A stretch of DNA of 13,742 bases from an uncultured Clostridium sp. Lineage in GTDB: Bacteria > Bacillota > Clostridia > Lachnospirales > Lachnospiraceae. Location: assembly GCA_905192625.1 (NCBI GenBank), contig CAJJLI010000014.1, positions 1 through 13,742 of the forward strand. Reading direction: 5' to 3'. Shown one piece after another: positions 8,184 through 13,742 of the stretch; position 1 is the stretch's first letter; each line of letters begins with the position of its first letter. Under the pieces are notes generated by a model. It did not search any database. It was not told the DNA's origin and saw nothing but the letters and a program-made list of their open reading frames with translations. The translations under genes were made by a program, and so were the position numbers.

Positions 8184-8798
8184 TTAAAAATCCTTTTTCT
8201 TATATATTTTGTTAGAAATCATAATCGAAAGAATTGATATTACTACAGTTCCAACTGAAACAATAACAGGAAGAAAATCAATCAATTCTTGACTAGGTGC
8301 TTTTAAAAAATTTGTTTTGTTTGTTAAATATACAAGGATATAAGGAACTGCGCATCCAATGAAAAATATAATTCTTCCTTTTTCTGTTCCAAATTTAAAG
8401 ATAATAGGAAGAAAAATTGATTGATACAAAATACAGATTGCAACTATGCAACCAGTTGTAAATAGTAATTTTTGATCAATCGTTCTCCCCAAAACAAGTA
8501 GATAAATCAAATATACTAAAATAGACAAAAGCACAGTCATATAGCTTAAAATATATTTACTTAATACCAAATCTTTTCTTTTTATTGGCATTGTTAGTGC
8601 AAATTTATCCCACTTCACCCGTTCATCAAAAGCAATTGATGTGATTGGAGTCATAATCCCTATAATGATAATTGCAAACCAGAATAGTTGATCATTTCCA
8701 TTAGCAAAAGAAAATATACCATAAAAAATAATAAAAAACACATAAATCAAAATTTGCTTTTTTAAATTCATCATATCTTTAATGATTAATCCCACCAT
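8184..8798 (-). CDS. ABC-2 type exporter permease (ABC2_membrane_5-like), operon 1
   Basis: The product has 204 residues with six predicted membrane helices at about 16-32, 38-57, 84-105, 112-133, 140-158 and 172-195. After helix 2 it carries DERVKWDKFALTMPIKRKDLVLSKY, the cytoplasmic segment typical of small ABC-2 permeases of the PF13346 type that pair with YtrA/YtrB-like partners. The start ATG overlaps the ATPase stop by one base (TAATG), and its RBS (GGAGGG) lies inside the last ATPase codons, so translation is probably coupled. It is the last gene of gntR-ATPase-permease. The permease should pair with the ATPase as a heteromeric or dimeric exporter in the membrane. The substrate is not predictable; related systems respond to cell-wall antibiotics, but that is only an analogy. 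Confidence 0.85.
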   Translation of the reverse strand: MVGLIIKDMMNLKKQILIYVFFIIFYGIFSFANGNDQLFWFAIIIIGIMTPITSIAFDERVKWDKFALTMPIKRKDLVLSKYILSYMTVLLSILVYLIYLLVLGRTIDQKLLFTTGCIVAICILYQSIFLPIIFKFGTEKGRIIFFIGCAVPYILVYLTNKTNFLKAPSQELIDFLPVIVSVGTVVISILSIMISNKIYKKKDF

Positions 8799-9649
8799 TA
8801 TTTAATTTTCCCTCCTTTGATATAAAATAACATGATATCTTCTAAACTCGCATCATCAACAACATATTTCCCTTTGAATTTATCTTTTTCTACTAGAGCC
8901 TCTACTCCATAAGTATTTTTTCGATATCCCTTAATAAAATTTTGATTCATCGATTGGAACTCAGTCAAGCTGCATTTTAGGACCCCATAACGTTCAAGCA
9001 AATCATCTTTATTTTCAGTAAAAATAATATTTCCTTGATGTATAAAACATATATAATCACATACCTTTTCTAAGTCACTAATAATATGTGAGGATAACAG
9101 TATCGAATGAGATTCCTCTTGTATAAATTCTAGAAAGACATCCAATATTTCATCTCTAATAATAGGATCAAGCCCACTGGTTGCCTCGTCTAAAATTAAA
9201 AGTTCAGTAGCATGTGAAAGTGCTGTTGCTATCGTTAACTTCATTTTCATTCCCTTTGAGAACTCTTTCACAGCCTTCTTTTCTGGCAATTTGAATCGAG
9301 ATATAAAATCCATGAATTTATTCTTATCCCAGGTTTTATACATTGCAGAGAACACTTGATTGATTTCTTTCACATTTAGATTTTCTGGCAAACAACATTC
9401 ATCTAAAACTCCCCCTATTTTCTCTTGCAATTCTTTGCTTAATTTCGTATTATCGTGCCCCAAAACTTTTATGTTGCCCGATTCCTTTTTAACAATATCA
9501 AGAATTAATTTAATCGTAGTGCTTTTACCAGCTCCATTTTCTCCGATAAATCCCATGATACAGCCTTTGGGTAGTTTGAAATTTATACCTTCTAATTTAA
9601 AATTTTTATATGTTTTTGAAACGTTCTGTAAATCAATCAAATATTCCAT
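8798..9649 (-). CDS. ABC transporter ATPase (YtrB-like), operon 1
   Basis: The product has 283 residues. Nucleotide-binding motifs: Walker A GENGAGKST (36-44), a Q-loop region reading GGVLDE (79-84) with no glutamine, a signature FSKGM (130-134) in place of LSGGQ, Walker B LLILDE (150-155), D-loop SGLD, and switch H188 in LLSSH. The D-E at the Q-loop is a feature I associate with the YtrB-like exporter group. A C-terminal region of about 70 residues after 215 is probably for dimerisation or regulation. The ATG at 9649 has AAGGAGG five bases upstream. It lies 101 bases after gntR and overlaps the permease by one base. Its role is to power the exporter formed with the 204-residue permease. The gap to gntR shows no clear terminator or promoter, so one transcript is likely. 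Confidence 0.92.
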   Translation of the reverse strand: MEYLIDLQNVSKTYKNFKLEGINFKLPKGCIMGFIGENGAGKSTTIKLILDIVKKESGNIKVLGHDNTKLSKELQEKIGGVLDECCLPENLNVKEINQVFSAMYKTWDKNKFMDFISRFKLPEKKAVKEFSKGMKMKLTIATALSHATELLILDEATSGLDPIIRDEILDVFLEFIQEESHSILLSSHIISDLEKVCDYICFIHQGNIIFTENKDDLLERYGVLKCSLTEFQSMNQNFIKGYRKNTYGVEALVEKDKFKGKYVVDDASLEDIMLFYIKGGKIK

Positions 9650-9750
9650 GGTTCCTCCTTATATAACTCCATCTTATTTTTCTATAACCTAAAAGCTAAA
9701 AACCCAAAATTTGCTAGGATAAGTAATGTGCTCTTTTTTTCGCAACGCTT

Positions 9751-10134
9751 TTACGAATTAGAGTCCTCTTTATAGAGATATTCCAATAGTTGTGTTAATT
9801 CCTTTAGAGAGATATTCGCTCTATTCGCCTTATCAACAGCCTTTGACATATGTTCTTCGATTTGCTTTAACACTTCCTCACGAATTAACTCCGTATCCAT
9901 ACTTGCCACAAAACTACCTTTTCCGGTAATAGAAACGATAAAACCTTCTCTTTCTAATTCCTCATAAGCACGTTTCGTAGTAATAACACTGATTCGTAAC
10001 TCCTTCGCTAGAACTCGCATAGAAGGCAACGCTTCTCCTTCAACTAATTCCCCCGCCATAATCTGATTTTTTATCTGTGAAACTATTTGGTCATATATTG
10101 GTCGACCGCTGGAATTACTAATAATAATATTCAT
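9751..10134 (-). CDS. GntR-family repressor, YtrA subfamily, of the ABC operon 1
   Basis: The product has 127 residues, the short size typical of YtrA regulators, which lack the large effector domain of other GntR proteins. The winged helix-turn-helix covers about 10-77: PIYDQIVSQIKNQI, then LPSMR (36-40), the recognition region SVITTKRAYEELEREG (49-64) and the wing TGKGSFVA (70-77). A two-helix C-terminal tail (about 83-123) probably dimerises. The start has AGGAGG six bases before the ATG at 10134. It is the first gene of gntR-ATPase-permease, so it very likely represses its own operon. The promoter carries a matching inverted repeat (see 10187-10211). Known relatives derepress exporter operons under cell-envelope stress, but the signal here is unknown. 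Confidence 0.93.
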   Translation of the reverse strand: MNIIISNSSGRPIYDQIVSQIKNQIMAGELVEGEALPSMRVLAKELRISVITTKRAYEELEREGFIVSITGKGSFVASMDTELIREEVLKQIEEHMSKAVDKANRANISLKELTQLLEYLYKEDSNS

Positions 10135-10186
10135 CTCTCGCCTCCTATCCTTTATAACTTAAACTTTTTTACTTATTCTTTAATAA

Positions 10187-10211
10187 AGTGTATATACTCA
10201 TTATACACACT
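10187..10211. promoter_or_regulatory. YtrA-type operator
   Basis: AGTGTA (10187-10192), 13 bases, CACACT (10206-10211). The B. subtilis YtrA site is AGTGTA-N13-TACACT as I recall it, so this differs at one position with identical spacing. The operator covers the -10 box of the gntR promoter, consistent with autorepression. Confidence 0.7.
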
Positions 10212-10227
10212 ATGCACTTTGTGTCAA
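10200..10227 (-). promoter_or_regulatory. Promoter of the gntR-ABC operon 1
   Basis: Minus strand: -35 TTGACA (10222-10227), 16-bp spacer, -10 TATAAT (10200-10205). Both hexamers match consensus, about 66 bases before the gntR start, which implies a strong promoter held down by the overlapping operator. Confidence 0.85.
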
Positions 10228-10354
10228 TATTAACTTATGAGATTTTTACTCTCTGCATCTTAATGAAGGCATACAATTTGTCATAATATATCATAAATAT
10301 GCTAAGTAGAGAGTGTTGTAAATTATAATTGGACTTTTTTTGAGTGAAGTGTTT

Positions 10355-10444
10355 GTGATAAAAGAATTGATTTTCTTAATGTGATAAATAAAAGTTTTTA
10401 TGTGATAAGAGAAATGTTTTCATGTGGTAAGTGAGATGTATTAT
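10355..10444. repeat. Four degenerate ~22-bp tandem units beginning GTGATAA
   Basis: GTGATAA or GTGGTAA recurs at 10355, 10381, 10402 and 10424 (spacing 26, 21, 22), with a decayed GTATTA at 10445. Three of the four units contain a small self-complementary core, such as AAGAATTGATTTTCTT and ATAAAAGTTTTTAT. Too few and too degenerate for CRISPR, and there are no cas genes. Confidence 0.6.
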
Positions 10445-10505
10445 GTATTATTTCTTGTTTCAATTAATTCGTATTTTCATGTACTCATTGACTTATTTTT
10501 ATGTT

Positions 10506-10549
10506 CTTATTTCCTTGCTTTCATATTCTTATTATCTTGCTTTCATATT
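10506..10549. repeat. Tandem 22-bp direct duplication
   Basis: Two adjacent 22-base units (10506-10527 and 10528-10549) match at 20 of 22 positions and share TTGCTTTCATATT. A shorter related piece, CTTATTTTTATGTT, precedes them at 10492. Confidence 0.7.
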
Positions 10550-10561
10550 CTAACTGCCAGA

Positions 10562-10646
10562 AAAAAAGAGTAGGTCATTGGTTTTGTTGTCATGGTATAA
10601 CGTATTTTATACCATGGTAACAAATCAATACATTGACCTACTCTTT
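10562..10646. terminator. Element B: ~85-nt hairpin, terminator of ABC operon 2, copy 2 of the repeated element
   Basis: Outer arms AAAGAGTAGGTCA (10565-10577) and TGACCTACTCTTT (10634-10646) are perfectly complementary. An inner perfect 10-bp stem (CATGGTATAA 10591-10600 with 10607-10616) is joined to them by mostly paired sequence, so nearly the whole element folds into one rod. On the minus strand it ends in seven Ts, fitting termination of the permease gene that stops at 10799. It shares its first 17 bases, inner stem and CAATAC right shoulder with element A. Confidence 0.8.
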
Positions 10647-10739
10647 ACTTCCCCTTTGACTTGCTTTAGACATCTCTTTGACTTACTCTTTAACTTACTT
10701 TTTTACTTACTCTTAAACTTAATCATTGACTCACTTTTT
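10633..10739. repeat. Degenerate ~12-bp tandem tail of element B
   Basis: About nine units of the type GACTTACTCTTT. The unit core falls at 10640, 10651, 10662, 10673, 10685, 10697, 10709, 10721 and 10733, so the period is 11-12 bases and exactly 12 in the last five. The unit at 10680-10691 is identical to the right arm of hairpin A. The plus strand is pyrimidine-rich with five Gs in about 104 bases. Confidence 0.7.
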
Positions 10740-10798
10740 GTTATCTTATAACAACCTCTGGAATCTTATAGCGTATCCTCAGCTGAACTCAATTTATA

Positions 10799-11602
10799 TT
10801 ACAATGGTAAATCTCTTCTTGAAAATTGATATATACCAATTCCATAAGCAGTAATAGCTATCAATGCCATAATAGAATAATTCCAGATTGTATTATTATT
10901 TTTAGCTAATATTTCACTTGGTTGATATAAGGTGAAAATAGTTGCATATTTTAAAAATTCTAATTTATCGCCTGTATTTGCTAACATTTGTATAACGTAA
11001 AAAGTTACTGACACTCCCACGCCAATTGACAATGATGTTTTCGATTCATTGGCAATACAGGAAGCAAAAAAACATATTCCCGATAGCGCTGAATGCAGCA
11101 AAAATAATCCTACATTAACGTATAGCAATTTCCATATATCCAATAGTCCTGGAAATGCTATTGCACTACAAATAATTAAGATTAAGCTTATATAAACTGT
11201 TATAAGAAATACGCAAACTTCTAAGAAGAACATTTGTGTCAATGCAATGCGTTTTCTATCATTTGGAGTTGATAATATGTATGCCATTGAACCTTTATCC
11301 ACATGTCTTGCTATGACACGATGTGCAACTACCATTTCAACAATTAAAGGAAAGATTAAAAATATAAACCCATAAAGATAAGACGTTAAGAATTCTAATA
11401 ACGAACCACTCTCTAATTTAAATCCGAATGCTCCAATAACTTCTTTCGGAAATAACTCCATTAACTGATTCATTTTTTCACTGGTTGCAGGATCATACAT
11501 CCCTATCATTATGGAGGTATACATAAATATAACTCCAGCTATCACGATTAATATTGCGTAATTGGATTTTATATTGCTCTTTAACAAGGTTTTATTAAAC
11601 AT
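10799..11602 (-). CDS. ABC-2 type exporter permease, operon 2
   Basis: The product has 267 residues from the ATG at 11602, which has GGAGGTG six bases upstream. A start five codons earlier would swallow that RBS. About six membrane segments lie at roughly 16-36, 74-95, 122-146, 159-182, 190-207 and 239-260. A cytoplasmic stretch, HRVIARHVDKGSMAYILSTPNDRKRIALTQ (split across about 94-123), resembles the coupling region of ABC-2 exporters, with the LSTPNDRKRI motif contacting the ATPase. The gene overlaps the ATPase gene by 8 bases, so the two are translationally coupled. It differs in length and motif from the operon-1 permease, so this is not a recent duplication. Substrate unknown. Downstream, the transcript runs through the ~12-bp repeat tail and ends at element B. 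Confidence 0.85.
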   Translation of the reverse strand: MFNKTLLKSNIKSNYAILIVIAGVIFMYTSIMIGMYDPATSEKMNQLMELFPKEVIGAFGFKLESGSLLEFLTSYLYGFIFLIFPLIVEMVVAHRVIARHVDKGSMAYILSTPNDRKRIALTQMFFLEVCVFLITVYISLILIICSAIAFPGLLDIWKLLYVNVGLFLLHSALSGICFFASCIANESKTSLSIGVGVSVTFYVIQMLANTGDKLEFLKYATIFTLYQPSEILAKNNNTIWNYSIMALIAITAYGIGIYQFSRRDLPL

Positions 11603-12485
11603 CCGATTCACCTCCATAATAATGCATGAAAATCTGTTCTAAGTTTTGTTCTTCCTCCTGCAATGAGATCACCGTATAATTTGCAAGGCATTTTATTAAT
11701 GAATCAATATTTCCTTTTACACAAAACATCACTTGATTTTCATGTACAAATTCAACATCACTTCTATTTTGTGCTGCACTAACCGCATCATTTTCATTTT
11801 GAAATGTAACGAGATATTTTTTTTGCTTTCTTTCTTTTAAATTATGTATAGAATCCACTGTCATTAGATGACCTTGCTTAATTATTCCAACACGGTCGCA
11901 AGTCTTTTCAACTTCTTCAAAAATATGGGAAGACATTAAGATGGTTTTCCCCTTGTTTTTTTCTGTTAATATCAATTCAACAAATCGATTTTGCATCAAT
12001 GGATCAAGTCCACTCGTAGGTTCGTCTAAAATTAGAATATCAGGATCATGCATAAAAGCACATACGATACCGAGCTTTTGTTTCATCCCTTTCGACATTT
12101 TCTTGATTTTACCGCTTGGGTCATATTCAAACATTTCAATTAACTTATTTGCATAAGATAAATCGACTTGATCGCGCATATTCGCCATAAAATGAATGAA
12201 CTCGTGTCCCGTCATTTCATCCATAAACGCAATCTCTCCTGGTAAGTATCCTAGATATCCTTTTATCTTTGCAGATTCTTTACTACAGTTCATTTCTTTG
12301 ATGTAACATTCGCCTATGTCTGGTTTAACAAAACCCATTAAGTTTCGTATAGTTGTTGTTTTACCAGCACCATTTGGTCCAAGATACCCAAAGACTTCTC
12401 CTTTGTTTACTTCAAAACTTAATTCGAAAACTCCTTTTTTATTGCCATAATCTTTCGTAAGGTTTTCAATACGAATCTCACCCAT
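11595..12485 (-). CDS. ABC transporter ATPase, operon 2
   Basis: The product has 296 residues from the ATG at 12485, which has AGGAGG eight bases upstream. The longer in-frame start at 12509 lies before that RBS and is rejected. Motifs: Walker A GPNGAGKTT (36-44), a Q-loop region reading GYLPGE (79-84) where Gln is replaced by Gly, signature MSKGM (130-134), Walker B ILILDE (150-155), SGLDP, and switch H187 in MSSH. A C-terminal accessory domain of about 90 residues (about 205-296) includes the phrase VISLQEEEQNLEQIFMHYYG, common at the end of multidrug and bacteriocin-type exporter ATPases. It pairs with the overlapping permease gene. No regulator gene is adjacent and no YtrA-like operator is visible upstream. 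The promoter is not clear: TTGGAG-N18-TATACA about 50 bases before the start is the best weak candidate. Confidence 0.92.
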   Translation of the reverse strand: MGEIRIENLTKDYGNKKGVFELSFEVNKGEVFGYLGPNGAGKTTTIRNLMGFVKPDIGECYIKEMNCSKESAKIKGYLGYLPGEIAFMDEMTGHEFIHFMANMRDQVDLSYANKLIEMFEYDPSGKIKKMSKGMKQKLGIVCAFMHDPDILILDEPTSGLDPLMQNRFVELILTEKNKGKTILMSSHIFEEVEKTCDRVGIIKQGHLMTVDSIHNLKERKQKKYLVTFQNENDAVSAAQNRSDVEFVHENQVMFCVKGNIDSLIKCLANYTVISLQEEEQNLEQIFMHYYGGESDV

Positions 12486-12659
12486 TCTAGATTCCTCCTG
12501 TGAATTCATTTTAGCAATGAAATAAACGCTGTATATGCCGTATGCATCAATCTCTCCAAGTAGTATTTAAAAATCATTTTTATATGGAGTATCTTAACTT
12601 TACTTATAAAGAATTATCTTGGTTTGTACATAAAATTCGTTTCTTATATATTGAGTTTC

Positions 12660-13295
12660 TTATCTTCCCTTGTTATTTAATTTTCTTGTTTGTTTTTTTG
12701 CTAGTTTCTTTGACAAGATATTTTCATTTTTCTTATCCTTATTCTTAGATATTCTAGCATTTCGCTTCTGGGCAGTAAAAACATAATAACCATCGATTTC
12801 GTCAATCTTAACTCCACCAAAAACAGAAATTAACTTATTTTTATACCACTCTTTTCGTTTTGTCACCATAATCATAGTTCCACTGATGGCTAATTTTTTA
12901 TACCCATCTTCAATAAACGCTTTTGGTACATTAAAGTCAACATGATATGGCGGGTTGGATAAAATCAGTGTAAAGTTTTCTTCCACTATATTTTTAAGCC
13001 CATCGCTTTGTACTATCCTAACTTCCTCTACTTTGTTATGAATTGCATTCTCTTTGGAAAGTGCTACTGCCTCTTCTGATATATCACACATAGTTACACG
13101 TTCTGCACCGATTGCCTTCGCTGCAATAATGCCAACTGGTCCATATCCGCAACCGAGATCAAGTACCTTATCCTCTTTATTAAAAGTTACACAGGAGAGC
13201 ATTGCCCTAGTGCCACGATCCAATGAAGTTGGTGAAAATACCTGCTCATTTGTTTTAAATTCTAATTCTAACTCATTCCACTCTACTGTTATCAA
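12660..13295 (-). CDS. RsmC-like class I SAM-dependent methyltransferase (MTS domain)
   Basis: Product of 211 residues. The start codon is TTG at 13295, with AGAGGG about seven bases upstream; no ATG or GTG in the right place offers an alternative. Motifs: SAM-binding VLDLGCGYGPVGI (44-56), acidic D71 in CDISEEA, SDG (97-99) and the catalytic NPPY (114-117), which marks amino-group methylation of bases in nucleic acid. The overall order FSPTSLDRGTRAML then VLDLGCGYG matches the single MTS domain of RsmC (16S rRNA G1207) relatives, often annotated YbxB-like in Firmicutes. rRNA as substrate is inference. The C-terminal ~37 residues (175-211) are a lysine/arginine-rich tail with no hydrophobic pattern, probably an RNA-binding extension. 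It is monocistronic with its own promoter, and no clear terminator is visible before the ABC operon 2 start. Confidence 0.88.
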   Translation of the reverse strand: MITVEWNELELEFKTNEQVFSPTSLDRGTRAMLSCVTFNKEDKVLDLGCGYGPVGIIAAKAIGAERVTMCDISEEAVALSKENAIHNKVEEVRIVQSDGLKNIVEENFTLILSNPPYHVDFNVPKAFIEDGYKKLAISGTMIMVTKRKEWYKNKLISVFGGVKIDEIDGYYVFTAQKRNARISKNKDKKNENILSKKLAKKQTRKLNNKGR

Positions 13296-13346
13296 AATTA
13301 TGCCCTCTTTTTCGTTCTTAATTTTTTTACTTTCTAATTATAATTT

Positions 13347-13374
13347 ATTATATCTTATTTGTACAAAATTACAA
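13347..13374 (-). promoter_or_regulatory. Promoter of the methyltransferase gene
   Basis: Minus strand: -35 TTGTAA (13369-13374), 16-bp spacer, -10 TATAAT (13347-13352), about 52 bases before the TTG start. Confidence 0.65.
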
Positions 13375-13517
13375 ATTAAGAATTCTTTATACGGAATATT
13401 TTTTATCTACCATCCCCAAAGATAAAACCATTTTCCAAACCTATTTCAAATTATATAATTTCTTTTATTTTACATTTTTTCAAGTATTTCCCTCTCTTAT
13501 TCTTAATCAGAAATCGC

Positions 13518-13546
13518 TTGAATTTTTAATGCTGTTTTTGTAGAAT
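13518..13546 (+). promoter_or_regulatory. Promoter for a plus-strand gene beyond the right edge
   Basis: -35 TTGAAT (13518-13523), 17-bp spacer, -10 TAGAAT (13541-13546). If used, it gives a leader of about 190 bases before the RBS at the window end. A weaker second candidate, TTGAGT-N17-TATGCA, lies at 13648-13676. Confidence 0.5.
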
Positions 13547-13733
13547 ATAGCTTATAAATAGAATTCATACGTAGAGCAAAGAATTGTTATGTTTTCGAAA
13601 TTATATTTCATATTATTTATATTCATAGATACTGATTTCATAATTATTTGAGTGTAAAATCATTCTCTTTTATGCAATGAGAAATACGATATAAAGTGAA
13701 ATTAGATTCAAATTATTTTTAATAATAAACCCT

Positions 13734-13742
13734 GGAGGTGAT
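13734..13742 (+). promoter_or_regulatory. Shine-Dalgarno of a gene starting just past the right edge
   Basis: GGAGGTGAT is a nine-base match to the 16S rRNA 3' end. A plus-strand start codon is expected within about ten bases after the window. Confidence 0.75.

Larger units (their letters stand above)
10135..10798. other. 664-bp gene-free, repeat-rich region between the two ABC operons
   Basis: No credible coding frame on either strand. From left to right it holds the gntR RBS, promoter and operator; a long-range inverted repeat (ACTCTCTGCAT at 10248 against ATGC and AGAGAGT at 10299-10314); ~22-bp tandem units (10355-10444); a 22-bp direct duplication (10506-10549); hairpin element B; its ~12-bp tail; and a small palindrome, TTGTTAT-CTT-ATAACAA (10738-10754). 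The rest, about 10755-10798, shows nothing. Confidence 0.75.
13296..13742. other. 447-bp AT-rich divergent intergenic region
   Basis: It contains the methyltransferase promoter (minus) and, about 145 bases further on, a plus-strand promoter and leader for a gene past the right edge. A plus-strand frame that overlaps the methyltransferase and ends at 13425 has no RBS and is a shadow. No RNA gene or riboswitch consensus is recognised. Confidence 0.6.

Noticed and set aside
9360..9692. 110-codon plus-strand frame
   Set aside because: It is antisense to the operon-1 ATPase across Walker A, with no RBS and no family resemblance.
7906..10646. Insertion sequence or composite transposon bounded by elements A and B
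   Set aside because: Each element is itself a hairpin, the two are in the same orientation, no transposase lies between them and no target duplication is visible.
10355..10739. CRISPR array
   Set aside because: Units are degenerate, adjacent without unique spacers, and no cas genes are present.
12510..12659. Clear promoter or YtrA-type operator for ABC operon 2
   Set aside because: Only a weak TTGGAG-N18-TATACA match was found and no AGTGTA inverted repeat.
13054..13425. 123-codon plus-strand frame
   Set aside because: It is antisense to the methyltransferase, and its C-terminal part is translated AT-rich intergenic sequence.

Overview
The window looks like chromosome of a low-GC Gram-positive anaerobe, most plausibly a Clostridia/Lachnospiraceae member. 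The base composition is AT-rich, the ribosome-binding sites are strong AGGAGG types, the promoters are sigma-A-like, and the tgt-yajC-YrzE-like (TIGR04086) grouping is typical of Firmicutes. A Lachnoclostridium phytofermentans-like genome is my guess, but I cannot confirm it here. No rRNA, tRNA, insertion sequence, prophage or CRISPR array is visible.

Left part (1-5501). A secreted metallophosphatase of the 5'-nucleotidase/CpdB family runs off the left edge on the minus strand and has its own promoter. Upstream of it is a small four-helix TIGR04086/YrzE-like membrane protein with a clear terminator. A plus-strand PHP-domain phosphoesterase (YciV/TrpH/Rnm-like) follows, convergent with the minus-strand pair tgt (queuosine tRNA-guanine transglycosylase) and yajC (Sec accessory). 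A strong hairpin separates the convergent genes.

Middle (5502-8183). Divergent from tgt is a 700-residue membrane-bound c-di-GMP protein with two TM segments around an extracellular sensor, then HAMP, GGDEF and EAL. Both catalytic domains look intact, but the GGDEF inhibitory site lacks its arginine. The gene ends 4 bases before an ~80-nt hairpin (element A), which is followed by a G-free stretch of ~13-bp degenerate tandem repeats.

Right part (8184-13742). Two ABC exporter operons lie in series on the minus strand. Operon 1 is gntR (YtrA family) - ATPase - permease. It has a consensus promoter whose -10 box lies inside an inverted repeat, AGTGTA-N13-CACACT, that closely resembles the B. subtilis YtrA operator. 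Operon 2 is ATPase - permease, with no visible regulator. The 664-bp gap between them holds no gene but is packed with repeats: four ~22-bp units, a 22-bp direct duplication, a second copy of the hairpin (element B), and nine ~12-bp tail units. Elements A and B are homologous and show a compensatory base-pair change. Both lie downstream of an ABC permease gene and both carry the tail on the permease side, so a dispersed terminator-like repeat family is the most interesting thing here. Upstream of operon 2 is an RsmC-like methyltransferase with a TTG start and a lysine-rich tail. The last 200 bases contain a promoter, a leader and a perfect Shine-Dalgarno for a plus-strand gene beyond the right edge.
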